DNA from: Ecdyonurus torrentis
Lineage: Eukaryota > Arthropoda > Insecta > Ephemeroptera > Heptageniidae
NCBI GenBank assembly: GCA_949318235.1
Contig: OX439134.1
Location: forward strand, 13,692,142-13,756,141
Length of the DNA stretch: 64,000 bases
Direction of reading: 5' to 3'
The position numbers and the translations under genes were made by a program. The notes beneath the pieces are model-generated. The model did not search any database. It worked only from the letters and a program-made list of their open reading frames with translations, and was not told where the DNA came from. Numbering within the stretch: the first letter of the stretch is position 1; every line of letters begins with the position of its first letter. Below, one piece after another: positions 29,203 through 41,378 of the stretch.

Positions 29203-29450
29203 CTTTAAAAGAAGACATTATCTTGCATCGATTGATATGTGAATTTCTAAATTTTGAGCTTATTTTTAATTTATTTTTTAAAATTTGAAAAATAACGCCA
29301 AGGGCGTAAACTTATGCATGTGGGCATAGGAAAATGTTACCACCCGTGACTTCATTTTGCGACTTTGAAAAATGAATTGTAATACCTAATAAACTCAAAA
29401 ATTATAGAAATTCACATATCAATCGACTCAGAATAATGTCCTCTTTGAGA
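29203..29450. mobile_element. Palindromic MITE with about 60-bp inverted arms
   Basis: The left arm CTTTAAAAGAAGACATTATC, then CATCGATTGATATGTGAATTTCT and TTTTGAGCTTA, pairs with the right arm TAAACTCAAAAATTATAGAA, then ATTCACATATCAATCGACTC and ATAATGTCCTCTTTGAGA. The loop of about 110 bp is GC-richer (CGCCAAGGGCGTAAAC, ACCACCCGTGAC). No frame is present. The target duplication is unclear because the left flank is a TA-rich run. Confidence 0.75.
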
Positions 29451-29459
29451 ATATGCAAT

Positions 29460-30890
29460 AAAATTGGCGCCTTTCTTTAGTCTTTCTCTATTCATTACAA
29501 TTTTGGTAACATTAAAGTACTTCCAATTTGTCACCAATCGCTCGTTAACTATCGTTAATAGCTGCCCAAAATATTTAGGCGTTTAACTTTCAATATGTTA
29601 GCGTCGTGTTTTAATTTTTTCTCCTTTAATGTTATTTTCTGTACATCCAAAAATTTGAAATCATAATTTTAGTATAATTTTTTTCTGTAACTTTTTTTAT
29701 TAATTATTTTAGTTTCAACACTAAATAAATAAAATAAGAACAAAGTTTAGTAATTGACACAATTCTTTTAAGGAGTAAAAAATTTATAATATAATATATA
29801 TAAAAAAAATTATTGAAAATAAGATAAGAAAAGTACTTAGAACAATAGAACGATAATAACCAAACTTTAATATTATTTAGTTAATGCCAAATCATTTTTA
29901 AAAGTATATTATATAAAAATTTAAAGACTGTATTTTAATAATATATTAAGTATGTATAGCTTTTTTTAAAAATGCATTTCATATAAAAGTATATAATTAA
30001 TTTGAGAACTCTATAATTTCTAATTTATCGTATAAATATCAAAAAAACTGAGAAAGCCAAAAAAAAAAGGTTTTTTTTTTTTTGACAAGTCACTCTGTTT
30101 TGACATTGCTTATTATCATATCTTCATATCTATCATAAGGTTAAAATTTATATTAAATATTATATTAATTTGAACCTTAGTGTTATTATAAAGCAATGAC
30201 TATGCATTTCGGAAATGTCTTTCAGGGGATTTTTTTTTCTTTCTTTCCGTATATAAAAACATAAAAAAAGAGGGTGATAAAAAGAAGTAAAAATATATAA
30301 AAATATTTCTTGTGAATAAGTTACATTACACCCTTATTTTTTTTAACTTGACCGTATATATATAGTATTTAAATCATAAAAACTATAACCCCCACTTATA
30401 TTTACATGTTTTACAATAATAATAAAAAAAATGTATTTTTGTGTATTTTTTATGGCGTTTTAAAGAAAGTAAGTGCGTCTTAAAAAAATGTTTAAAAAAA
30501 TACGATTTAATTTTTAGATATATTTAAATTAGATCTTGTTTATTGATTGTGTTTTTAAAGGATTGTGTTTGAAAATTCTTACTATTTAAAAGATAACTTC
30601 TACAAAAAATTCTGTAGAGGCTTATCCACACTATGAAAGGAAATTTTAATAATTTTACACGAATATTTCATTACCAACCAGTAAATTTATTTCATAATGT
30701 GAATTAGACCTTCGTATAGAAATATTATACTCACTTCAATTGATATCATTAACTTTTATGTGCTGAACTATTGTTATAGAATTTGGACCACTGCATTACC
30801 TGAAACAGAAATTAAAATTATAGAAAACAACTAGTGAAAGAGTCAGTCAATAAAGCTAGTATAATACGATTATATTATACACATTATAAT
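29460..30890. other. AT-rich spacer
   Basis: I see no element or credible gene. The first 120 bp after the 29.2-kb MITE are somewhat more complex (TTGTCACCAATCGCTCGTTA). Confidence 0.5.
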
Positions 30891-30896
30891 TTTTAT

Positions 30897-30899
<3 letters not shown>

Positions 30900-30941
<42 letters not shown>
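30900..30941. repeat. A42 homopolymer
   Basis: An A run of about 42 bases with no interruption. No retroposon body or target duplication was recognised around it. Confidence 0.95.
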
Positions 30942-30943
<2 letters not shown>

Positions 30944-31423
30944 AAATATAAAGATTATAGGCTATATTTTTAGATTTTACCCATCAATTGCCATCATCAA
31001 AAGCGGTACTATTATAAAGATTATCACGTTAGCTATACTTTGAGCAAAAATTTAAGAGTTGTTCATTGAAATAACAAAGATTTTTTTTTTAGTAAAATTA
31101 TGATTTTAAATTTTAAAATTTTAAAATTTAAATGCTCATTGATTAAATTTTGTATATGGTGACATCTGACATCTCTTAAGTTTTATATATATGAGAATTT
31201 GGGTTTCTATACAAGTCAATAAAAAGTTTATTTTAACATTTTTTTTTTATTTACTAGTATACTGATCTGATCACTTCTCACTTCACACAATCTTTTTGAC
31301 AGTTGTCCTAAAGCACCCAGGGCTTACTATATATGGTAAAGTGGTATCACTTGAATAGTAGTTACCAACGATGTTTATTTCCATAAGCAAAACTATTCAC
31401 TTGACTTCACTTTCACCTTATGA

Positions 31424-31576
<153 letters not shown>

Positions 31577-31689
31577 TTTTGTGATTTCTCTTGATTCTAA
31601 AGTAGCTTTCACAATCGAATTAAATCGATGCGTTTTCATTTTTACAATTAAAATGTGTCTCAAAATCCAAAATTATTTATCTCATTTCT

Positions 31690-32569
31690 TTCTCCTACAA
31701 TAATATAAAAAACAATGTATCAGCTCAATTTTTGCGATTTATGCGTTGAGCCAAGAGTGCCTTGATTGAGTTCATTATTAATATTATTATAGCTTCTTAA
31801 GATTAAATAAAATATGATTACACCAAATTTTGAATTGAATTATATTTCATGAAATATGAATCAATAACATATATTTTGTGACATGAAACATATTATATAT
31901 TTTTTAAATAAAATTATTTTTTTAGTCTAAATAAGCCTTAGGGCAATTTTTTTAACCAGTTCTATAATATATATATTATAAAAAATGTTTTCCTGTTTCT
32001 ACTTTTAGGTAACAATATTTTGTAGTTTATAACAAATTTCACCCACCAATGCATTATATTAAATATAATACAGGGTGTAGTTGAGTGATTCACAATTCAA
32101 TGTTACACCCAGTTTTAAAATCAACGCCCATATTATAAGTTTTAAAAAATATATAACTATTTTAGTTAGCAATATGTTGAAAATGATTAAAGAGACGATG
32201 GAAAGATAGAAGTAATTTGTTATATAATTTTGACAAGAAAATGCGTTGATTTTCAAAAATACCAGTGATTTTCAAACTAACACAAAAATTCACACTATAA
32301 ATCCTTTAAATTATAATAGATAAATATTGAAAATTAAAAAGGTAATGATGATACCATATACAATATCACCAAATATGTATATAAAAGTTACACCTTTATT
32401 TCAATATTTTTCACCCGCATGTAATTAAAGTATATCAATACAAAATCCAGGTTAATATATTACTTTTAGCAATTAACAGGTTGTGTGTTCTTATACTATT
32501 ATTTATTAACATAGTAATTGTTTTCGTGTTTTTAATGCTATAAGCATTATATTAAATATCAAAAAAGCA

Positions 32570-32570
<1 letters not shown>
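31690..32570. other. AT-rich spacer
   Basis: Nothing recognisable. A 65-codon minus frame at 32059-32256 has no motif. Confidence 0.55.

Positions 32571-32573
<3 letters not shown>

Positions 32574-32605
<32 letters not shown>
32574..32605. repeat. T32 homopolymer
   Basis: A pure T run. The flanks carry no retroposon signature that I can see. Confidence 0.95.
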
Positions 32606-32607
<2 letters not shown>

Positions 32608-32943
32608 GAAAGTTTATATTATTGTTATGTTAGGTTACAAAGTCACATTTTAATCTCCAAATTTTGTTTTTAAAAAAATCTCAAATTCATTTACGCATTA
32701 TGTAAAAAGCTTATAATAATTTAAAATTAATATTTAGACTAAAAATTGGCCTATATAAAATTGGTTCAAAATCACCCTCTAAGATCCTGATTTTTTTCCC
32801 ATGTGTAAGTGTGTCGTATACTTGGTATATAGATTTGTGCGTTTCTGTCTTTTAACTACAAAATAAAGTTCTATAACACTTTCTTATATATAGCCCAAAA
32901 CCATAACATTATTTTAAATATTTTATTACTGTCTCGTCTGCTA

Positions 32944-33434
32944 CATGATACAATAAAGATAGATATGATCGACGTTGGACGAGTTCACGCACAGATCTGC
33001 GCATGACGTCACACAGCGGACAAATACATTGCAAGGGTACCCCCAAACCCTGAAGAACCATTAATTCCACATACTTCTGATTAAACTTCAGAAATTTGAT
33101 GCCCTGTTCGACAAAATCGATGTCGATTTACTAAGAACTGCTATCTTCGATTACCGATATTTCCTTTTGTATTCCCGCAATTTAAGGTTAAATTCAAAAC
33201 ACTCTCCGATTATTTCGTACAGGTGCTAGGAATAAATGCGCAAAAAGTCTAGCAAGCGTTTGCGCAGCTCCGGTGCGCGTAAAAGTTGACAAACTGGAGA
33301 CATGCGCAGAACGAGAGTGAGGTGAGAAACTCGTTTCTGCGCAGGTAGCTATTAAAAAGTAATTTTGTGAACACTCTCAGTCAGCTCTCGATGATTTTGC
33401 GAACACACACCAATCTGCGCTTGAGCACCCCCTG
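32944..33434. promoter_or_regulatory. CpG-rich island, possible promoter or inserted element
   Basis: About 490 bp carry roughly 30 CpG dinucleotides, far denser than anywhere else in the window. GCGCA cores recur (CTGCGCATGACGTCAC, AATGCGCAAAAAG, TTTGCGCAGCTCC, ACATGCGCAGAACG, TTCTGCGCAGG, TCTGCGCTTG), together with a CRE palindrome TGACGTCA (33004-33011). GCGCA halves and CRE sites are typical of NRF1- and CREB-type promoters in animals. An inverted repeat (CATGCGCAGAACGAG with CTCGTTTCTGCGCAGG) lies at about 33301-33346. The island is bracketed by GTCTGCTA at 32936-32943 and 33435-33442, which could be an 8-bp target duplication of a hAT-type element, but the ends CATGATAC and ACCCCCTG are not inverted repeats. 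No long frame is present. Confidence 0.4.
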
Positions 33435-33464
33435 GTCTGCTATACCATAAAGTTAATACTATAA

Positions 33465-33469
<5 letters not shown>

Positions 33470-33495
<26 letters not shown>

Positions 33496-33496
33496 G
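33470..33496. repeat. Poly-T tract
   Basis: A T run of about 26 bases some 30 bp right of the CpG-rich island. Whether it belongs to the island is unknown. Confidence 0.9.
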
Positions 33497-34185
33497 GTTA
33501 AACATAATTTTTAAACATAATATAACATAGGTTAAATGCCATCTTAATGAAGATAATAAAAAATATGAAGACTCATTTGAAGTATTAAAGAAAAAAAAAA
33601 AGGTTTATACTCAAGGGACTCATTGCTTGAGTATTTTTTTCTCGTATTACGCAAATTATTACGAGCGTCAAGAGAGTAATCAAAAAATTTATCTCCTCTT
33701 AAATTTTACATTGAGATAACATGGAGATTTTTATATAATATATATATTTTTTCTTTATATATACATGAGATAAGAGTCACTTTTCAAGGATACTTGATAA
33801 AGAGGCTGAAAACTTTATTACTTAAAATGACATCAAATAAGTTTCACAATAGTCACTCAAAATGGATTTACAACTTTTATGAATTTAAAAGTGTTGTCGT
33901 TTGTGTTCTAAATTTTATATAAAACTATTACATTATACCTCTAAGACAAGGTCATGATATACATTTTTTTCCTGCTGAACTCAAATATGGGACTCTAAAA
34001 AAATGTCTATATTATATGAATTACTTGCTCTTCAACTATTTAGCTGATACGTTAATCGATTAGGTTTTCCAAAAAGAAAATAAACTGAAATCCCAATAAA
34101 ATACCTACTATAGTACTTTCACTGAAACTCTTGAAAACATCACTCAAATAACATGTAGTTGAACAACAGTTATGACGTCATGAAC

Positions 34186-34188
<3 letters not shown>

Positions 34189-34235
<47 letters not shown>
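34189..34235. repeat. A47 homopolymer
   Basis: The longest homopolymer in the window. A TGACGTCA lies immediately to its left (34173-34180). Confidence 0.95.
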
Positions 34236-34237
<2 letters not shown>

Positions 34238-34359
34238 ATGGGTTGAGATTGAGAGTATACTTATTGGTATTTTCTAGGGACTTTAAAATAAATTTACATA
34301 AAAAGCTGACTACATAAGAATAGCGTATAGTTTCGGTAAAGGCGAAGTGAATTATAGTT

Positions 34360-34453
34360 CATAAAGTTATGAACGTCAAGTTAGCCCCCCCCCCCACCCC
34401 CGAATTTTTAAAAATGGGGGGGGGGGGGCTAACTTGACGTTCATCATAAAGTT
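34360..34453. mobile_element. 76-bp hairpin element with 9-bp duplications
   Basis: Positions 34369-34444 form a hairpin. The left arm ATGAACGTCAAGTTAG is followed by a C run (11 C, A, 5 C). A 13-base AT core, itself nearly palindromic (ATTTTTAAAAAT), is next. A run of 13 G and then CTAACTTGACGTTCAT, the exact reverse complement of the left 16 bases, complete it. The hairpin is abutted on both sides by CATAAAGTT (34360-34368 and 34445-34453), a perfect 9-bp direct repeat of the kind left by an insertion. It has no coding capacity. A 9-bp duplication with long inverted ends is a pattern of Mutator-like elements, but the very small size and the G/C runs are not typical. Confidence 0.75.
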
Positions 34454-35187
34454 CTGTTGACACAGAGCAATAGTTTTAATGTGAAATAAATTTGATTTTA
34501 TAAAAAGTTAAGGGGTTTCAGTGGAGATTTACCCCTTTGCAGTTACAGATATTATATACATATTAAAAATATCACGCCATATTATGGACCAGATTTACGC
34601 CATGTTCACACAGTGCAATATTGTTAATGTCAAATCAATTTGATGGCCTGTAATCTCAAAAGCATTAAATTGTCTTGCAATCAAATAAGTTGCTCCGTTC
34701 GAACAGAACATTGATATACATATTTCAAATATTAACATCTTTTGCTAACGCATTTTTTTTTAAATGGAAGTACTAAATTAAACTATATAAAAAAATTACC
34801 AATGACAGTCCTCTTACTCATATACATTTCACAATATAACGGTTAACTCAATTTCTTTTTTAAATAAATGGTATTTTCAAATTAAGGTGAAGCAATCATA
34901 AATATTTCGTCGTAATAATATTATTTGTAAGTACGTAAATATGATTTAGCCGAGGGTTAATATTGCTATATATTTACTTTGATGATAACCTAACATGTGT
35001 ATGTATATATGTATATTATATACTGTGTATATATACAAAAAAACAACATGCACCTGTATAATATAAAGTGTTGTCAGAACTGGTTTTTTGATCCAACCTT
35101 ATTTGGAGACGTTTGTAATGCAATATAATTAATATTTGATTAAAAAAAATTATGAAATATGCCCATGAGCGTAATAAATATGTATTT

Positions 35188-35190
<3 letters not shown>

Positions 35191-35228
<38 letters not shown>
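35191..35228. repeat. (CT)19 microsatellite
   Basis: A pure CT run about 95 bp upstream of the TG/AG compound tract. Confidence 0.95.
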
Positions 35229-35231
<3 letters not shown>

Positions 35232-35319
35232 TTGTAATGTTATTAATATTTCCACTCCTGCTAATTTTTTTTATTTATATATTGATGTTGGTAGTTCAGA
35301 ACGTTTTTATTTTTAATTG

Positions 35320-35490
<171 letters not shown>

Positions 35491-35689
35491 AAATACGGTC
35501 ACTGAGCCTATAAACCTTATATACGCATTTTTTAATAAAACGTGAATCAAAATATAAAGCTATCTTATATACAGTACAATAAATCAAAATTACTTTCCAT
35601 GACGACAAGAAAATCAATGAAATAGTTTGTTTTGTTTTTTAGTTAAAACAACACAGACATTAAAAATAAAATAATTATCATAAAAAAAA

Positions 35690-36190
35690 AGGTTACACTA
35701 AACCACATGTCTTAACACAAGCCGTAAGACGTCATAGCACAAAATTACACAACTAATACCAGGTTGAGCATAAGTATACGATACATCATGGTGAACGCTG
35801 GTCCGACTTGTGTGTGCGGTTTTCCATTGTTCACGTAAATGTCTTGAAGGGAATATATACATATAAAGGTGTAATAGGAGAACATAATATGGCAAAATAA
35901 TAATAAATATCACAAGATACGGAGAGATTGAAAACACCTGAAGACTCTTTATAAGAAATGAAACAAATTTTTTTATGTATATTAGAAATATGAAACAGTA
36001 CATCAGACCCTTAGAAATTCTTTATTGACCCATATAGTTTATAGTAACGTAAAATGTTACAACGAGGTATGTGGTTAAAGTTAATTTCTAAGAAATTCCT
36101 ACGATTTTTTCAATTTTTGAGAGGTCACGATTGCCCGATTTATGTTATTTTAGTGAGGTTTTCAACAATATAGAAATAATTCAGTCAGAA
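35690..36190. other. Non-repetitive spacer
   Basis: The first 170 bp are fairly complex (AACACAAGCCGTAAGACGTC, GAACGCTGGTCCGACTTGTG). A 101-codon minus frame (36003 to 35698) crosses it, with hydrophobic N-terminal residues (MYCFIFLIYI) and a later SSRHLREQWKTAHTSRTSVH-like segment. I recognise nothing in it and do not call a gene. Confidence 0.35.
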
Positions 36191-36194
36191 TACT

Positions 36195-36296
<102 letters not shown>

Positions 36297-36893
36297 ACTT
36301 TAATTATGGTCTCGTCAAAAACTTAATTGATAAATAATAATAATGATATTACGATAGAGATACAACAAAATATGCATTAGTAAAAGAAAACTAATAAGAA
36401 TAAAATATATATTTTTATATCATACCTTTATGGAAATAAAGAGAATTATATTAATTAATGTGTCCATATGAATGTATGTCCAAGGTAATACAGAATAAAA
36501 TGTTATTTCATATAACGTCTTGCAGTTTCATGGTAGAAAAGAAGGAATAATTTCTTACTTGTTGTATATTTTTTCTTATATAATACGTGTTATTTATTGC
36601 AAATAATAATCACGACTCATTCTTATTATAATATACTATTTTTTTGCACAAGAAAATATATTTATATACAATGCCAAAATTTCAATATTTACCATGAATA
36701 TGTTTACTGTTGAATACACCACAGTATAATATTAAATAAAATTGCAAGCTATAGACGTTCTTCATAATATATTATGATATTTAAATATTATTATGCCTGA
36801 CTAGGTCTTTTTATATTATTATTTTATACATATATGTATATCCAGTATAGCGGCATTATATGACATTTTTACAATTCACTTCATCATAAAAAA

Positions 36894-36896
<3 letters not shown>

Positions 36897-36925
<29 letters not shown>
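36897..36925. repeat. Poly-T tract
   Basis: A T run of about 28 bases. Between it and 38.3 kb, only a short GC-richer patch stands out (about 37135-37190, AAAGGGGCGCTCCCTCTATA). Confidence 0.9.
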
Positions 36926-36930
<5 letters not shown>

Positions 36931-38305
36931 TTTGTAACTAGTCATTATGTAAAAAAAATATTAAAGTAAAAATTTCTTAAAAATGTGTAGATTTCCTATA
37001 CGCTTTATAGTAAGTTGAAAATTCATATAAAAAAATATCTATATTTATATTAAATATCCATTAAAATAATGAATTTTTCAAATTTATAAAATCGGTTATA
37101 GGAATGGTATTTTATTAATATTAATATGGAATGGATGTTACCGGCATAGCAAGATAGCCAATCAGGTGACATGAAAAAAGGGGCGCTCCCTCTATACTTT
37201 AACATTGCGACATTGTCCTCTTTACTGCTCTTGAAAACCATATCAAGTCTGCAGTATATATAAATAAAATTGTTCATTAATTAAAAGCAAAAGGAAATAT
37301 TATTGAGAAGTATCTATAAAAATAATTGTGCAATTCAAAGTAACAAATATATAATATATATTGGAAATTTTACAAGATTTTTTTTTGAGAAATATTAAAC
37401 AAATGACAGCAGTTTGCAAGTTTGCGCAATCACTTTATTTTGATGTTTAAACAGACTCTATAAGATAAATTTTACCAATATCGCACAATAAGCAGCATTA
37501 AAATATGAATAATTCTATATCAAATTAATTAATTTAAAAGAAAAAAGCACACTACTCAGTTTCTCACAACTTGGACATGACTATAGAGAGTACAGTGACA
37601 CTGCAAAAGAAGATTGAAATAAATAATAATAATAATAATAAAAGTAGTTGATAAAACGTTTTGAAAACCTCCTACTGTGCATCGCGGTTATTAATATGAA
37701 GCCTATGACTCGTGAATTTATTTATCTTTTTTTTTTTTTCTGACGCGAGGTGGTGAATAGTTGAAAAGATATACACAACTTTTTATTATTATTATTCTTT
37801 TCTTATTTGACAAATTATTAATTTCTTAAACTTGAATAGGAAAAAAATGTATATATTTTTATATTCTATATAGTTACATAAAAGAATTATATAATTGATT
37901 TATTATCTACGGTCCAATAAATATTAATTTAATTTTTTTAAACTCATCGTGAGGTATTTATAAAGATAAAATTTAATTTTTTCTTAAATAGTTGTTAACT
38001 GACATATTATATAATTTTCTATTATTTTATTACGATTATCTTTTCATTTTTTATATACCAAAATGTTGTCCTGACAAATGCTAAATAATATTTTTGTATT
38101 TTAATTGAATATCGTAATTTAATTCTGGACGTTTGAAATGTGAAGATTTGAATTTGGTATATGATTTCTTTTCTTCCAATAAATCAGAAGACAGAAAGAG
38201 GAGAACTGAGTATAGTTTTAAATTGAGACTAAAATAGTCATAGTCATAGTATAACGGATTGAATATTGAATTTCAATTGAGAAAACAGCACATTTTATAT
38301 AATAT

Positions 38306-38537
38306 CACACGGAAAACATTATCTAAAGAGTTACTATTTAGACTTTTTTCATAAGAAATTCTTTAGATACAAACTAAACTTTTTAGAATCTAAAGAGTTA
38401 ACTATTTACCGCTAAAGAATTTGCGTTTGTACTAACGAGTTATACTCTTTAGACTTTTTGCAAGAGAGTTATTGTTTAGTACTAAAGAGTTATTAATATG
38501 TACCTGAATAATTTCTTAAATTTATGTTTTCCGTGCA
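38306..38537. mobile_element. CACGGAAAACAT MITE with internal AAAGAGTTA repeats
   Basis: A 228-bp segment (38308-38535) starts CACGGAAAACAT and ends ATGTTTTCCGTG, perfect 12-bp inverted termini, with CA on both outer sides. The inside is built from repeats of CTAAAGAGTTA and its relatives (near 38323, 38390, 38428 to 38450, 38466 and 38484), partly inverted (ACTCTTTAG), so it has sub-repeats. No frame is present. The termini are related to those at 4182-4476. Confidence 0.8.
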
Positions 38538-38539
38538 CT

Positions 38540-40620
38540 GTAATTGTGATTTCATCGTGCTTCTTTTTTCTGACCATCTTAAAAATTATTTTTCATCTTA
38601 ATTTAAATAATAATTTGGGTATATAATAGGTAAAAAAAAAAGTATAGAACATAGTTTTAAATTGAATGAAAGAAAGAACTAACAGAAGTCCATTCCAATG
38701 CAAAAATAAATAAACCATATAGATATGGACTTTTTTGTCATAACGAAATACCTTGAAGAGGATTTAATTGATGACTTTCATTATAAAATATTTCATTGTA
38801 ACAAAACTTAATCAAGTATTTTAATACTTATATAATAAACAAATATCTAAGAATGAAATATTTTTATACAAAGTCGACGTAATAACAATAAAAAGAGTAA
38901 ATTAAGACATTGTAATGTAATTTTTCTAGAGTGACACAAAGTAACTTAAAGTATATAAGGTTCAATTACTATATATAGTTATGTTATTGTATATATACAA
39001 CGTATACACACACCACAGGGGGTCCATATAGTGAAGGCTTAAGTATCATCGTGTCGCGGGATCAAGTAAGATTAGTCACACAATTCAGTACCTGTTGACA
39101 TCTAAAAACCAGTAGAGAAATCGATTAAATACTCAGTATTATATAGAAAGGAAAATATTAATTTTCTCTTCAATGAGTTTTATATACCATGGTTTAAAAT
39201 ATACTTACGTTATATTATAATAAAAGAGTTGATATTTTCAATAACACGTGGAATTATAAGAGCTGTTATTTTATGGCTTAGTTTGTTTATTTTAGAGGGA
39301 TATTATAGCTTTTCAGATTTTTTTGATCATTTTTTATACAGAAAAAAATAATATATTGTAATTAAAAAAAATCAAAATTAGAAAGTTTTGTAACGTATTA
39401 TGAAAAAACTCATATAACATTCTATAAATAATAATGTATCAGATATACATTATATATTTTCTTGCGTTAAATTGTCTCAATTTAATGAAAAAAGTGTGTA
39501 TTAGTATGTGATCCACAAAAAAAATGTATTCGATGAATTTTGTTTCCTTATTTGAGAGTGCAGTTTATGATCATAACTATACAATTGAGTGCTTAATTAC
39601 ATTTGCAGGAGACACATAAACACGTACCTTTGAGACAATGACTCAAGTCCCATATATATACTGTATAAACCAATGGATCTTTCGTCAAATTCAAAACAAA
39701 AGCCACCCCTACTTTTAGTGCTCGTATGAACTAAAGTTTTTACCTTTTTTTATAATTTTATATTAATATTTAAATGCACTACCAAATTAAATCCTATACC
39801 AAAATATTAAAAATTGATTAAAAAAAAAAGCTGATGTTCTTTTGTTATATGACTATAAAATATCACGTAACAATATTATTTGTTTACCTTTTACTGTGTC
39901 TATTATAGTACTCTCAAAAGCACCTTTTTTTAATTTAACATTATCGCTATCATTATAAAGAGCTCGTGCTATGTAATATATATTTTTTTTTTTGTAATCC
40001 CATCAAACAGTTCCCTGGAGGTACATTTTGATGCATTTTGACAGACATCTGACAGCAGCTGTAAGATACAGATCATCCTATATAACAATTCGTTATCTAT
40101 TTTTTTTTATATTGAAGAGTTAGTCATTCAGTACGGTTATTAATTGCTACCGGAAATAGGTGTGGACCATGAAATAGCAAAAACAGTAGTATAGACTGAC
40201 TGACGTATTATATATTCAATTTTTTTATATTATTTAATTTTAAGCTTCCGTTCTTTTATATATAAAGTTAAATTTATCTTATTACAGATATTAACATTTT
40301 AAATATTTTAATATTTCTTTTATTGTATTCTATAAATCAAAGTTATATTATTATTATAATGATTCAAATGAATAAAAAAGGTGAATGATATTTAGTTTTA
40401 AATCTGTGAACTCAAAACTTTATTTTTTTTTCTATCATTTTTACATTTTTGTATAACTGTCTATACAAGAGTTGAAGAAAATAAGGTTTTCTTTTTCAAA
40501 TGTTAAATTATTGTTTTATATGTGTCTATATTTTCAATTATTGGAGTTATTATATTGATTTATTATTGTTCATAAAGAGACGAGTCTCCGTATATCATGC
40601 GAGTATTTTAGGTGTTTATT
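38540..40620. other. AT-rich spacer
   Basis: I see no element. Somewhat more complex patches are at about 39015-39080 (ACAGGGGGTCCATATAGTGA, TCGTGTCGCGGGATCAAG) and 40000-40080. No credible frame crosses them. Confidence 0.5.
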
Positions 40621-40648
40621 ATTTACACGCAGCATAAATTGGCATCTA

Positions 40649-40864
40649 CATGGAAAGCATAAATTACGTAATTTATGCTGCAATTACGTCATTAGAGCAT
40701 AAATGGTGCTAAGCTAGAACAATATAAATAATTATATACTGTGTATAATATTTAAGCATTATTTATATCAATAGTATAAATTATGTTACATTGAAAAAAT
40801 TGTATTGAAAATCAGCTAGCATAAATATTACTTGTTGTTGTTGTTGTTGTTGTTGTTGTCCGTG
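40649..40864 (+). mobile_element. AGCATAAATTAC-family MITE, copy at 40.7 kb
   Basis: The left end is CATGGAAAGCATAAATTACG. The 24-bp perfect palindrome at 40656-40679 is identical to that at 392-415. It then runs TACGTCATTAGAGCATAAAT, GGTGCTAAGCTAGAACAAT, TTATGTTACATTGAAAAAAT and AATCAGCTAGCATAAATATT. A (TTG)9 tract (about 40833-40859) sits just inside the terminal CCGTG, apparently grown inside the element's 3' end. No frame is present. Confidence 0.72.
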
Positions 40865-41022
40865 CATACTTAAATGACGATTACTCAACATATTGAATCT
40901 ATTGTCTTCTAATTCCAACTTTACTTGCTAAAACCTCAAAAACAAACGATAAAACAAACCTCAAATGACAAAAAAAAATAAATAATAATAATAAAAAATA
41001 AACAGTTAACTGTTAGAGACTA

Positions 41023-41276
41023 CTAAATATTCATATTTATAGTTTCAAAATAACCTCCAAAACAATTAACAAAATCTCTAACACCGTGGCAGTAAAAGTT
41101 CTCACGTATAGTATATCCACATGTTGCTACACAATGCAGTCTATAGTATATAGTACGCTGCTCACACATATCATGAGTTATTGTTACAGAGGTGAAAGTG
41201 TCTCCGAGTTTACTCTGACATATCATGGACCTTTACATCTCTCAACTCAACCCCTGAGGTCCCTAGGGCCATGACT
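41023..41276 (-). other. GC-richer island with short ORFs on both strands
   Basis: This is a complex 250-bp stretch with a 67-codon minus frame (41226 to 41023; starts MICQSKLGDTFTSVTITHDM, five Cys in all) and a 62-codon plus frame (41086-41274). The composition is less AT-biased than the surroundings, and the minus-strand peptide looks more protein-like than most here. I recognise no family and see no splice or promoter support. It may be an exon remnant or a decayed transposon piece. Confidence 0.2.
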
Positions 41277-41348
41277 CTGACCATTACTTTTCTCTACTTC
41301 TTTTTTTTTCACACGTTATATACGCTTTTAATACAAATATAACACTGA

Positions 41349-41378
41349 AAAAAAAATAATAATGTATGTATATACATT
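41349..41378. repeat. Near-palindrome ATAATAATGTATGTATATAC...
   Basis: AATAATGTAT and its complement ATACATTATT lie almost back to back (about 41358-41382), preceded by ACACTGAAAAA and followed by ACACGGTAAAA. The flanking motifs echo the CACGGAAA MITE ends but are not inverted with respect to each other. Confidence 0.35.

Noticed and set aside
30900..30941. Poly-A runs as retroposon tails
   Set aside because: No retroposon body, target duplication or tRNA-like head could be found next to the long A or T runs.
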